Origin: Cyanophora paradoxa
Lineage: Eukaryota; Glaucocystophyceae; Cyanophorales; Cyanophoraceae
Direction: 5' to 3'
NCBI GenBank assembly: GCA_004431415.1
Contig: QPMI01000152.1
Span: forward strand, 186,001-250,000
DNA length: 64,000 nucleotides
Shown: one piece after another, positions 44,429-56,300 of the stretch
Numbering within the stretch: the stretch's first letter is position 1
Layout of the letters: every line of letters begins with the position of its first letter
Notes under the pieces: generated by a model
Told to the model about the DNA's origin: nothing
The model's input: the letters and a program-made list of their open reading frames with translations, nothing else
The model's database searches: none
Position numbers and translations under genes: made by a program

Positions 44429-47400
44429 ATGCGAAAGGGTTTCTTCAACGCGAAGCCGCGATCCGAAGCGCCGCGGCCGGCGTCGGCCTCCGCAGCGTCG
44501 CCGGCCGCGGCGCCGGCAGCGCCGGCGCCGGAGGTCGACGAACCGCCCGTCGAGCTCAGCACCCTCGGCGAGATCGAGGATGGCAAGGACTACATATTGC
44601 AACTGCCGGACGAGCTTCTCACGTCCCTCCTGGCTCGGCTCGACTTTCAGTCGCGCACCACGATCCGCGCCGTCTGCAAGCGCATGTTCAAGTACGCCTT
44701 GTCCTTTGCGCGCGCCCTCCCTCATCCGATTGACCGCGCGGCAGCCTCGTGATGGAGGCCGGCGTCTGGGCGGTGATCGCATCGACGAACAAGAGGAGCT
44801 GGAGGGCGGCGCTGTTTGGGGGGCCCGACGACGGGCCCTCCGAGCTGCTCACGCACGCCGAGTCGTCCGTCAACGCGCTCCTCGCGCGGCGCTTCCACAT
44901 GCTCTGCCACGGCGGCCGTATCCTGCAGGCGCGCGCCGAGCCGGCGAGGAACCGCTGGGGCTCCCGCCTCCGCCGCCTCGAGGTGATGGAGAGCATCGAG
45001 GCGCACATGGAGGCCTCCCAGGAGGGGCGCGCCCCGCCCCAGTCCACGCCCATGGGCGTGCGCTCCGCCACGGCCGCCATCCTCCTGCACGCCCTCGCGC
45101 GGCGCCGCGCGCCGCTGCGGGCGCTCGCCCTCGAGTGCCGCGTGACCAAGGAGTGCCGCGCGCACTTCGCCGCCCACCCCTCCGTCGCCGACGCCGTCGC
45201 CGGGCTCGCCCCCGTGCGCCCGCGCCCTGTACCCCCGCCTCCCCGAGCCCCGCTCGGCCCGACGCGTACCGCAGGGGCTGCGCAACCTCCAGGTGGGTGA
45301 CGGCAACGTGGGCGGACCCGTCGCCGCGCGCCTCTTCGGCACCGCCGAGGCCCGCGCGTGCGTACCCCCCGCCGCTTAGGCCCCTCCGCATCCGACCGGG
45401 CGCGGGGCGGCGCGCGCAGGACGGGCTTCCCTGCGCTGCGGGGCCTGGCGCTCTCGATCAACTGCCGGCCCCCGAGCACGATCCTCGAGGGCATCCTCGC
45501 CCGCTGCGGCAACCTCCGCCGGTGCGCACCCGCCCCGCGCTTCGCGGCGCCCCTCTCGCGTCTCACGAAGCCCCCGCAGGCTGGCGCTGGACGCGCGGGC
45601 GTCGTACACGAGGCAGGCGGAGGGGGCGGAGGCGGAGGCGCTGCTCAGCGGGGCGGGGGCGGCGGGGCTGCTGCGGGGCCTCCCCGGGCTGGAGTCCCTC
45701 GCCCTGGCCGCCCCGCGCCCCGTGGACGCCGAGGCCCTCTCCGCCCTCCTCGGCGGCGCCGCCGTCCTCCTCGGCGACGGCACCTCCGCCCCGGCCGGCT
45801 GCAGCCCGCCGCGGGGCCCCCGCTGGCTCTGCCTCCGCTGGGAGACGGCCGACGGGCGGCTGCCCCCGGCGAAGACGCCGGCGCCGGTGCGCTCCGTGGA
45901 GGGCTCCCCGACCGTGGAGCGCCTGCGGCTCGCCTGGCAGCGCCCCGAGGCCACCAAGCCCTTCGACGAGCCGCCCAAGGCGGGCCCCCGCCCTTCCCCT
46001 TCTGCTCTCGCCCTCCTCCGCGCTGACGTCCCCCGCAGGAGGTCTCGGTGCGGGGGTGCCCGCGGCTGCGCGGCCTCGCCCTCGTCGAGTGGACCAACAC
46101 CGGCTTCCGCGGGCCCCGCCCCTGGTGCGCCCGTAGCCCCCCCGGCCGCGCCCCCTCGCCCCCGTTCCGACCGGCCGCAGGGGCGCGTCGACGGTGATGC
46201 GGCGGGGCGCGCGCATGCGCATCATGAACCCCCGCGTCTTCTACGCCGGCCGCCGGCCCCGCGCCCCCGACCGCAGGCGCCCCCTTCCTTCGTTCCCCAC
46301 TTTGTTCCCTCCCCCTGCTTACCGGAAAGGCAGCGAGGAGCGGGTGCAGGCCCACCGGGCGGGGTCGGGCGCCCCCGGGGACCGGGACCCCTCGGACGAC
46401 CTCTCGGACGGCGACTCGGAGGTCGAGGACTGCCTCGAAGAGGTGCGGGGTACTTTGTATCGTGCGCGCGGGGTACGCGGTTGCGCGGACGGCCTTCGCT
46501 CGCAGGACGAGGTGTTCGAGCTGGAGTACATGCGGGAGGGGTGGGACATCTACCTGCCCCCGCCCCACGTCCGCCCCGACGTCCGCGACTGCCCAAACCT
46601 CCGCGGCTTCTACACCTTCTCCGTCGTCCACGTACCCCCCGAGTGCCTGAAGTCCTTCGCGCCGGGTACCCCAATCAATCGCGCCGGTACCGCGAGCCCG
46701 CGCCGACCTTCCGGGCGCAGGCCTGAGCATCTCGCGGCTCTGCCCCACCGACGCTGCGCTCGACGATCTCTTCTCCTCGAACATGCGTCACCTCCACATC
46801 ACGGTACCCATGTCACCGAAGCTTGTACCCCTTTTAAACCTGATCGCGCGCCTCGGCAGATCCCTGGGTACGGCCTTAAAGCCAACCAGCTTCGCTGGCT
46901 TGCGGCATGCACGGGCCTTGAGACCCTCTGCCTGCGGTACGCACCCCAACCCCGCTCCGACCCGCCCGCCGTCCCCTCGCGACGCCTCCCACCGCAGGGT
47001 GAACCCGGACGGGGGCGACGCGCGGCTGGCGTTGACGCTGCCGAGCGTCCGCTCGCTCCGCCTCTTCTGCGACGAAGTTCCGTTCGCCGTCGCCTCGTGC
47101 GCATGCCCGCCCCGCCCCCGTACCCCCCGCCTCTCGGCTCCTCCCCCGCCCACGCCCACCCGGCGCCAGAGGCCTCCGCCTCGCTGGCAAGCCTTTCGCC
47201 GTCCTCGAGGTGGGCTCCTACCCGCCCCCACCGGCCTCACCTTGCAGGGCCCTCATGCGCCGCGGCAGGTGGAGGCGCCGCGGATGGAGGAGCTGGTGCT
47301 GGGGCCCTGGGGCGCCCTCGGGCCCCTCCGCTTCTCCGCCCCGCGCCTCAAGGCCCGCCCCGCCGGCCGGCCCTGCCCACACCCGCCGCCTCCTGACGCG

Positions 47401-48648
47401 GCTCCGCCGTTCCCCCGCAGAGCGCGCGGCTGCTGTACAGCGCGCGGCTGCTGACGGAGGCCTTCCTGGAGGGCTTCCTGCGCGCCTGCCCCGCCCTCGA
47501 GGAGCTCGAGCTCGTCGGCGGCCTCGTGCGCCCCCCGCCCCGGCCCCGGCCTCTCCCGGCTCGGCCCGGCCCGGCCCCGCTCAGCTTCGGCGCAGCCGTC
47601 CAAGGACGACCGGCTGACGTCGCTGCGCATCGTTGCCCCGCGCCTGCGCTCCCTCACGTGCGCCTCCGCCCCGCCGCCCCGCCGCCGCCCCCGCCGACCG
47701 GGCTGCGCCGGCAGCTGCCTGCGCCTCAACGAGGTGTCCTCCGTTTCCATCGCCGCCCCGCTCCTCCGCGAGGCCACCTTCGGCCACGTGCGCCCCGCCC
47801 CGCCCCGCCCCGCCTGGCGCCCGCCCGGGCCGCCTGCGAGGCGCCTCAGATGGATCCAATGGACTCGGACCTGATCGCCGCGCTCGTCGCGAACCGCGGG
47901 CCCGGCGGCACCCCGCCCCGCCTCCAGCGCCTCACAGTTCGACCCCGCCCCGCGTCGCGGCGACTTCGGCCGCCCCTGAGGTCTAGGGCCGGGCAGGTGG
48001 CGGAGCTGCCGCGGCTCCGGAGCATGGACCTCACCGCCTTCCCCTACCTCGAGGCAAGCGTACCCCGGGCCCTTCCCCCCCACCCCTCGACCCCCGCCTC
48101 TTCTCATACTTTCTCCCGCCCGAAGGCTGTCGAGGCGGAGGGCTGCGACTACCTCTCTGCGATGCGCGCCCGCAGCAGCCGCCTCCGGTCCATGCGGTGC
48201 GCCGTCGAGCTGCTCCCCTGGACGCTCTCCGCGCCGGCGGGCCGACGCGCGTGCGCAGCGCCGTCGCCTGCGCGCGGATGAGCGAGGACCGCCTCAGCGC
48301 CGGGCCCCTCGCCCCCCGCTGGTGCTCGCGATCGCCCCGGCCCCCAATCTCGATCGGTCTCGGACGCGAGCCGACACACACCGCTGCGGACGGCGGCGGC
48401 GCAGGTGCGCGGGGTACGTGGAGCAGGAGGGCAAGTTGGGGGAGGTCTTCTTCTGGGACGGCTCCCGCTTCGCCCCCAACGAGGTCGAGCGGCGCCGGCC
48501 GCCCGGGGCGGCGGCCGACGACGAAGGCGGGAGCGACGATGAGGATGACGAGGAGGACGCGGAGGAGGACGAGGACGAGGAGGAGGCGGACGAGGGGGAG
48601 ATCTCGCAGGCGTCGGACGACATCTCCGAGGGCGAGGGCGGGCGCTAG
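44429..48648 (+). CDS. F-box protein with leucine-rich-type C-terminal region and acidic tail
   Basis: ATG 44429 gives MRKGFFNAKPRSEAPRPASA. After an Ala/Pro-rich stretch comes an F-box, YILQLPDELLTSLLARLDFQ followed by SRTTIRAVCKRMFK (about 44590-44695), so it is a probable substrate adaptor of an SCF ubiquitin ligase. The next exon is helical (MEAGVWAVIASTNKRSWRAA and HAESSVNALLARRFHMLCHG). Later exons have repeated Leu patterns of LRR type: FPALRGLALSINCRPPSTIL, LLRGLPGLESLALAAPR, VRGCPRLRGLALVEW, CPNLRGFYTFSVVHVPPECL, MRHLHITVPMSPKLVPLLNL, LPSVRSLRLFCDEVPF, and LRSMDLTAFPYLE near 48030. The protein ends in an Asp/Glu-rich tail (DDEDDEEDAEEDEDEEEADE), with TAG at 48646-48648. At least 15 introns are required, and I have not fixed all of them. 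The substrate is unknown. Confidence 0.72.
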
Positions 48649-49207
48649 CGCTAGCCCCACCCGGAGCCGGCCGGGCGCCCGGGTTACACGCGCCCGTAAT
48701 GTACTATAGGGAGTAGGCCTAGGGCGTGGAGCGCAGAAACTAGCGCTCGCGGCAATTACGCGCGCGTCGAGAGGCGGGTCAGGCGGCCCGGCCTCAGGAG
48801 AGGCCTAGCGTGAGACCGCCGGGCCGGGGGGTGCCCGCGGCCAGAGGGGGTGAGGGGGGATACACAATATTCGGCCGCTGGTCGGCTCTGCGCGAGTCTC
48901 TAAGCCAGCGACAAGCTTTAAAGCGTTTTGGAAGCGTAGAGAACATTCCACAGACCCCAATCTGCTAGCCGCGCCGCATCTTGGACGCCCAGCTTAGGTT
49001 TCCACATGTGCGACCCGGCGAGCCTGGAAGCAGGCAGATTATCCCTTGCATTGCCGCATCTAGCAGCAAGGCGGGCTTAGGGAAGTCGGGGCGGCCTCGG
49101 CCAGCGGGCGGGCTCTGGTCCAAGATAGTGCGGGCCGGCCAGTTCTGCAAAACCGGCAGCCGGGCTCAATTCCGAGCTTCTGAAGCTAAGCTATACGGTT
49201 CTAGCCG
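48649..49207. other. Spacer, no gene recognised
   Basis: Non-coding in appearance, between two plus-strand genes. It holds the F-box gene 3' UTR and the promoter of the cyclic-nucleotide-binding gene. No clear TATA element or repeat is seen. Confidence 0.4.
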
Positions 49208-49432
49208 ATGGAGGGCGGCGAGACGGGCGCCGCGCCGCGACCAGCGATGCCCCCGGCGAACAGGGCGAGCTTCGCCTTCTCGCTGGGGAGCTCGAGCCTT
49301 CGGAGCAGCTCGAAGCGGGCGGGCGTGCAGATACAGGACGACGCCAGCTCGGCCTCGGGCTCGCGGATGGCGTCCGCCGTCCTCGGCGAGCCAGGCGAGG
49401 GGATGGCCTCCATGGCGTCGCTGGCCCTCGCC

Positions 49433-49467
<35 letters not shown>

Positions 49468-50907
49468 GGTCAGGGCGCCCTCCTCGGTCAACTTCGACTC
49501 GCAGCCGAGCGACAGCGCGCGCGCCTCGACCCGCGCGGCGGACGCCGAGGCATCCGCTCGGAGCCCGGCCCTGGTAGCGCCGCTGAACCTTGCGGCGGCG
49601 GCGGATACGTCCTCGCAGCAGGAGACCTCCCGCACCGCCCGCTCGACCTTCCGCCGCAACAGATCCATGCGCCGCAGGTGCCTCTCATCGCCCCGCGCGC
49701 GCGGCCCCGCCCGCCTGACGCCGCGGGGCAGCTTCCGGGCGGACGGGACGCTGGTGGACGAGGAGGGGAACGTGCTGATCGACCGGACGCGGATCCCGGC
49801 GCTGCGGAAGTGGATGGCGGACTGCGGCCTCTTCAAGGACCTCGACCCCGGCACCCGCGACGAGGTCCTCCTCCGCTCCTTCCTGGTCTGGGCCCCGCCC
49901 CGCCCCGCCCCGCGCCCCCGGCACACGCGCTGAGGCTCGAACCCCCTGTCAGCTGAAGTACGAGCTGGGGCGCATCGTCTTCATGCAGAACGACCCGGGC
50001 GACCGGTGCGCCCCGCTCGCCCCGCGCGCGGGGGCACGCGGGGGGCCCAGCTGAGGGCCGGCGTCGCCCCCGCAGGATGTTCGTGATCATCAGCGGGTCG
50101 GTGTACATCTGCAAGCGGCGGGAGCAGTCGGCGGAGGCGGCGCTGGGGGCGCACCTCCTCAAGGCGGACGAGAAGCGGGACCCGCTCGCGGAGCGCATCC
50201 TCCCCGAGGGCCACGAGATCCTCGCCCGCCTCGCCCCCGGCGAGATGTTCGGCGAGGTCCGCTGGATTATGAGAGATCCAGATCGCTTCGTTACGAAACT
50301 GCCAAAGCTCTTCTGCGCGCCCCGCTGACGGCGCGGCGGGGCGCGCAGAGCGCGCTGCTGCACGGGAAGCCCCGCAGCGCCACCGTCATCTGCGCCGAGG
50401 AGTGTGAGCCCCGCCTCGCCCCCCGCCTTTCCCTCCTCCTTCCCCTTTCTTAGCGGCCGGCCGGGGCAGGCGAGTTCCTGGTGGTGACGCGGCGGACGTA
50501 CGACTCGGTGCTCAAGCAGGAGCTGATGGCGGCCCGCCAGGAGAAGCTCACGCACCTCCAGGCCTGCCCTCTCTTCGCCGCCTGGTCCCGGGTAGCCCCA
50601 GACCACCCCAAGCCGCCCTCGCGTCCCGGGGCTGAAGGCGAGGCCCCGACAGGACGCGCTGGAGAAGCTGCTGCCGTTCATGTGGACGGCGACGTACGTG
50701 AAGGGGCACGCGATCCTCGAGGAGGGGCGCCCCACCGACGTCGCCCACATCCTCCAGGTCCCACCGCCCCGTTCCCAGCCCGCTGCCGAGCGCCGACGCG
50801 GCCCGCTCGGGGGGGCGCGCAGGAGGGCCACTGCGAGATGTCCTTCCGCGTGCCCCTCCGCGGCGAGAGCTACGCCGACCCCCGCGTCCGCCCCCTTGCC
50901 CTTCCCT

Positions 50908-50938
<31 letters not shown>

Positions 50939-52395
50939 TTTTCTCTCTGACGAAAGGGCGGCAGACGGGGCGGAGGAAGACGCGGCAGGCGTTCCGCTCG
51001 ATGCCCTTCGCCATCCTCGCCGCCGGCGACGCGCGCCCGCCTTCCTGCCCCCTCCGCCCTCCGCCCCGGCGCCCGCCTGACGCGCCCGCGGCGCAGTGGG
51101 TGGGGGACGTGGAGGCGATGACGGGCGCCGTGCCGACGGCAACCTGCGCCGTCACCTCCGCCCGCGCCACCCTCCTCGTCGTCCGCCCCCTCCCGTACCC
51201 CCCCTCGGCTCCTCCCGGGCCTAAGCGCGTCGGGCGCAGACGAACGCGGTGGACTTCCGGCGGATCGTGCAGCGGAACAGCGACACGCGGGCGATGGTGG
51301 AGCGCGTCTCGGGCCAGCGGCGCCTCCTCCGGCAGGCCGCCTTCGAGCGCATCGTCCGCCCCCGCCACCGACCCGACGCGACGCAAGCTGCGCCCCTCTC
51401 ACGCCCCGGGCGGCGCAGGCGTCGCTGGACCGGAGCGTGCCGGTGCTGATGACGGCGCCCCCGCAGCTCCCCATGGGGGCCCTCCCCGAGGACTCCACCG
51501 CCGAGCCCCTCCTCGGCTCCCGCTTCCAGCGCGGCGGCACCGCCCCGGGCACCGCCCCCGCCGCGCCCTTCCCCGGCCAGGCGCCCCGCCTGCGCACCTC
51601 CTCCTCGGCGCCGGCGCTGCAGTCCCCCGCGGCGGCGGCGCGCGCCACGCTGCGCTCCATCGTCGACTCCCTCCACCCCGCCGACTACAGCCGCCCCAGC
51701 CACCTCCCGCCCCGGGGCCCCCGCGGCCCCGCCACGCCTTCGCCGTGCTCGCGCCCGACGCCGAGGGCTCCGCGGGCGAGGAGGGCCCGCGGAAGGCGCG
51801 GAGGCGGGGCGAGCTGGCGGCGGCGGCGGCGGCGCTGGCGGCGCGGGACGTGGCGCGGGGCGCCTTCGAGCGGAGCAACGCGGACCGCTCGCTGCTGCGC
51901 TCCCTGCGGCCCTTCCAGAACAGCAGCGAGCGGGCAACGGTGAAGGCGGCGCTGCTCGAGGGCGACGGCGGGGCGGGGCGGCGGCGGGCGCCCTTCGTGC
52001 GGCCCAACGGGGACTACTGGGGCGCGACCTTCGCGCGGCACGCCAAGTTCTCCGACGACCTCCCCAACGTGCCCCTCCGCTCCGCCGACTCCCGCGCCCA
52101 CGGCCACGGCCACGGCCACGGCCACGGGCACCGGCGGGGGACGGGAGCCGGGGCGGGGGCGGGGGCGCTGGGGCGGAGCACGGTGGTGGCGGAGCACGGG
52201 GCCTACCTGGTGCTGCGGGAGGGCCGGGAGGCGCGGGAGCCCTGGGAGGAGGACTCCGACGACGACTTCGACCCCTCCGCCATCCACCACAGCCCCCTCA
52301 GCCTCGCCCGGCCCCTCCGCCCCGCCGTCCGCGACTCCCCCGCCGCCGCCGCCCGCAGGAGGGCCCGCCGCGCCAGCCTCGCCTCCGCCTTCTAG
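49208..52395 (+). CDS. Cyclic-nucleotide-binding-domain protein (CNBD2-like)
   Basis: ATG 49208 opens a Ser/Ala-rich N-terminus with a 12-residue poly-Gly. A coiled, basic exon and GNVLIDRTRIPALRKWMADC, GLFKDLDPGTRDEVLLRSFL precede the first cNMP-binding fold: YELGRIVFMQNDPGDR|MFV, IISGSVYICKRREQ, ILARLAPGEMFGEV, then ALLHGKPRSATVICAEECEF and LVVTRRTYDSVLKQEL. The phosphate-binding cassette (GEMFGE...PRSATV) is well kept. A second, more divergent fold seems to follow (MWTATYVKGHAILEEGRPTD, WVGDVEAMTG, ATCAVTSARATLLVV). The rest is probably disordered, with a His-Gly repeat (52097-52130) and an acidic DDDFDPSAIHHSPLS segment before TAG at 52393-52395. No membrane segments or kinase domain are seen, so it is not a channel or PKG. 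An intron contains a 30-base C run. Confidence 0.8.
50909..50938. repeat. 30-base homopolymer C run in an intron
   Basis: An uninterrupted run of C on the plus strand, inside an intron of the plus-strand cyclic-nucleotide-binding gene. It is poly-C on the sense strand, like the runs at 26678-26702 and 57510-57527. Confidence 0.9.
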
Positions 52396-52658
52396 TCTTA
52401 GGCGACCTAGTAGTCTAGTAGTCTAGTGCTCCGTAGCTAGCAGGTGATAGTGCACCCGAGCGTAAGCTATTGGATCCCCCGGCAACGCGCCCCAGCGCGA
52501 ACCGCACGAAGCGGCACGTGCTTGCGCGGCGCGTGTTAGCTGCGCGGGCGCAGCTGCAGCCGCTGGGCTGCGGTCGGGCGCCGCTCGATCTGCAAAGCGG
52601 AATGCAATTGAAACTACGCGCGGACACTGTCGATGAAAGCTAGGGGCGCTGCAGCTGC

Positions 52659-53197
52659 CTACTTCTTCTCCTCCGGCTTCGCCGGCGCCTCGGCCTTCTT
52701 CTCCTCGGCCTTCGGCTTCTCCTCCTCCTCGTCCGCGCGGTTCAGCTCCGTCTCGAACTCCTTCGACGCCGACTTGAAGCTCTTGAGCGCCTTGCCGACG
52801 CTCCGGCCCAGCTCCGGCGCCTTGGACGGCCCGAAAATCAGCAGACCGACGCCCACGATGACTGCGAGCTCGCCCGCGCCGAGCCCGAACAGGCCGCTAG
52901 TGATCGTCTCTGCGGCCGGCGCTCCAGGTGAGAGACGCCGGGAGGCGCGGCGCGCACGGGAATCGGACCGGTGCTCGACGAGGCGAAGACCGGGGCCGGC
53001 TCCGCCGCGCGGCGGACGCCGAAGAAGCCCGCGGAGACGCTCTCGGTGTTGCCGATGAACTGGCGCTTCGATAGGCGCTCGCTGGCAGCCGCGCGTGGCG
53101 CAGCCCGGACTGGGGTCGCGGAGCTGCTGGCGAACGAGGCGGGGCTGCTGCGGATGGACGCCGAGGACGGGACGGGGGTGAGGAAGGCCGACGACAT
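52659..53197 (-). CDS. THA4: Sec-independent thylakoid translocase subunit Tha4/TatA, plastid-targeted
   Basis: TatA-family component of the twin-arginine (cpTat) pathway of thylakoid membranes. The ATG at 53197 opens MSSAFLTPVPSSASIRSSPA, a Ser/Ala/Arg-rich transit peptide of roughly 75 residues with an early Phe and no hydrophobic signal peptide. After an intron the mature part reads TSGLFGLGAGELAVIVGVGL, LIFGPSKAPELGRSVGKALK, SFKSASKEFETELNR: the TatA membrane span, the FGP hinge and the amphipathic helix with the KEFE motif. It ends in a Lys/Glu/Pro/Ala tail (EEEEKPKAEEKKAEAPAKPE) at TAG 52659-52661. Tha4 is preferred over Hcf106 because the KEFE helix is short and the protein small. Confidence 0.9.
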
Positions 53198-53305
53198 GGC
53201 GAGGAGCAGAGGACAGAGATGATCGACCTAGTGGGTTGATCTAGACCTAGGGTACGCTATTGGACCAGTTTGCCACAACTTCTGTTCGCCAGCGCCGATA
53301 CTGAG

Positions 53306-56300
53306 ATGGCGGAGAACGATGATGACGAGGCCTACGTGCGGGCGGCCGCTAGCGGACTGGGCCTGGGCCTTCCCCCGGGCCTCCTCGCCGCAGCCCCTGA
53401 GTCAGCCGCCCTCGAGTCGACCGCTCTCCCGCGCGCCTGACGCCCGCCTCGCAGCATGAGCGTCGCTCTGCCTCGAGACAGCGGCTCGAGCTCGAGGTCT
53501 GGGGCGCGCGCCGCGCGCCGCTCGAATGTTAGCTAAGAATTTGACTGCAGGGCGCGCTACGACCGCGGCGGCGAGCTCGCAGGTCCGAGCCTTGCCCTGC
53601 ATGCACCGCCACATTCATTCGCGATTCTGATCGGGGCCGTGCGGCTGCAGAGTACGACGACCGCAAGGGGAAGGGCCGCGGGCGCCCGAAGATGAGCCCG
53701 GAGGTAGCCCACGTGATGGGCGAGGCGAACATGCTGTTCGCGAACAAGCAGTTCAACGAGGCGCGCGCCGCCGCGGCGCGCGGGGCCGCGCGCGGGGCCT
53801 GACGGCGGGGGCGGGGGCAGGCGGAGGGCCTCTGCATGGAAGTGATCCAGGCGGCGCCGATGGCGGCGGACCCGTACCACGTGCTGGGGCTCATCCACCA
53901 GCAGCAGGGCGACGAGAAGCGCGCCTTCCAGTTCCTCATGCTCGCCGCCTCCCTCACCGAGTCGGACCCGGAGCTCTGGCGCCAGCTCGCCGTCATGTCC
54001 CGGCAGCAGGGGAACCTCCCGCAGGCGGCCTTCTGCTACGCGCGGGCCGTGCGGGCGGACCCGCGGGACGTGGACACGCTCTGGGACCTCGCGCAGACGC
54101 ACGCGGAGCTGGGGCAGGCCGCCCGCGCCGCCGCCCGCCTCGAGGCCATCCTCAAGCTCCGGCCCCGCGACCCCGCCGTCCTCAAGGAGCTCGCCAAGGC
54201 CCGCCCCCGCCCCGCCGCCGCCGCCCGCGCCGCTCTCACCGCGATCCCGCCCCCTTCGCGCCCCCAGGTCCTCTCGGACGACGGGCAGAAGGGGGCGGCG
54301 GCGGACGCGCTCCTGAGGCACCTCGCGACGGACGCCGTGCGCCGCGGCCCGCCCCAGTCCCCCCGCGGCCGGGCCGGAGCGGGCCGGGGGCAGGACCTGC
54401 GGGAGACGGACCTGAACGTGCTCAACGTCGCCATGGAGATGCTCCTCGCCACCGGCCAGCACGCCCGCGCCGCCTCCGTCCGCCCCGCCCCGCCCCGCCC
54501 CGCCCCGCCGGCCGCCCTGCTCGCGCGCCCGAGCGAGCGCGCCGCGTGCAGCTGCTGGAGCGGGCGGTGGGGGCGCGGGCGGGGCCGGGGCGGCGGCCTG
54601 CACCTCGACCTCACGGTCAAGTACGCCGTCGCCCAGACGCACCTCGGCAACTACGCCGCCGCCGACGTCCGTCCGCGCCCTCCCTCCGTTCCCCCTCCCG
54701 CCCTCCCCCCTTCCCCCCCGAACCCGCCCGGCAGCGGCACCTGGAGGGGCTGCTGGAGCGGGGCCAGCCCGTGGAGCTCTACGCCGACCTCTACCTCGAG
54801 GCGGCCGACGCGCTCGCCGCCGCGGGGCTCCCCGACCGCGCCCTCGCCTTCCTGCACCCCCTCGCCCGCGTCGAGGAGCACGACCGCCCCGCCCTCTGGC
54901 TCCGCCAGGGCCGCTGCCACCGCGCCCGCCGCGCCCTGCCCCTCGCCGCCGACTTCTTCGAGCGCGGTGCCGCCCCCCGCCCCCCCTCCCCCGCACCCTC
55001 CCGCCCTCCTCCGCCTGAGGGGGCGGGCAGTGGTCGCGGAGGGCGGGGCGGGCTCGCCGGAGGGCGTGGAGGCGAGCTTGGAGCTGGCGGCGGTGTACGA
55101 GGAGCTGGGGGACGTGGGGCGGGCCCTGCGCGCCTCGGGCCACACCGGCGCCGCATCCACAGCCCTCGCCCTCCTCCCGGAGGCCCAGCCGCCCGCCGCC
55201 CCCGCCGGCGTCGCCCCCGCCCTCGCCACCGCCGCCATCCCCGTCCTCCCCTCCCCCCGTCCAGGAGGCGGCGGCCGCGGCGGCGCCGGGGGCGGCCGCC
55301 GGGCCGGCGGACGAGGCGACGGTGCGGGCGGAGGCGCTGGCGCGGCAGGAGGCGGCGGCGGCGATCGCGGAGGCGGAGAAGCGGGCGGCGCCGGCCAAGT
55401 CGCGGCGGCTGAACGCCGGCGAGGCGCTCCTCGTGGGGCTCGACGTCGACGAGGAGGAGGCGAGCCTCTTCCCCATCGGCGCCGCCGACCTCTTCGAGGA
55501 CCCCCGCCGCGTCGCCCAGCGCGCCCGCCTCTTCCACAAGGCCGGCGACCTCCAGGCCTTCGTCGCCACCTGCCTCCCCTTCGTCGCCTCCACCCTCATC
55601 CGCCCCAACCGCCGCTTCGCCGCCGGCCGCGTCCGCCCCACCCCGCTCCCTTCCCACGGCGCCGGCCCGCGCGCCGACGCGCGCCGCAGAGGAAGCAGCG
55701 GGAGTCGCACGGGGTGACGACGCTCTCGGGGTACATGTGGGGCGGCATCCGCCTCCGCGAGCCCAAGGTCCGCCCCCGCCCTCGCCCGATTGGGCGCGGG
55801 GCCCGGGGCGGCCCCTCGAGCCGGGCGCAGCCGTCGGAGGAGGAGCGGGAGGGCGGGGAGGGCGAGGAGAGCATCCTCCGCTTCTCGCAGTCGGCGGGCA
55901 AGAAGCAGAAGCGGCCCGCCACCGTCATCGTGCGCGCCGCACCGGCCCCGCCCCGCCCCGCACGCGCGCCCGCGCCGAGCGCCGGGCAGCCGCGCCCGAT
56001 CGTGCGGAAGCGGCGGCGGCGGGCGGCGTGGGCGGACGCGGAGGAGGTGGGGGAGGAGGACGACGTCGGGCTGCCGGCGTACGACCTGTACAGCGGGCTG
56101 GAGCTCGCCGTGGGGGCCCTGGGCGCCCGCGACTACTTCGCCCTCGTCCTCGACCTCTGCAAGGCCCTCGCCGCCTTCGAGCGGTGCGCCGCGCCGGCGC
56201 GCCCGAGCCCGCCCAGCCCGCACCGATTAGAGCCTCCTTCAGGTACCGGGAGGCGATGGTGGTGTGCGACGCGGCGCTCCACTCGCGGGCGCTCACGGAC

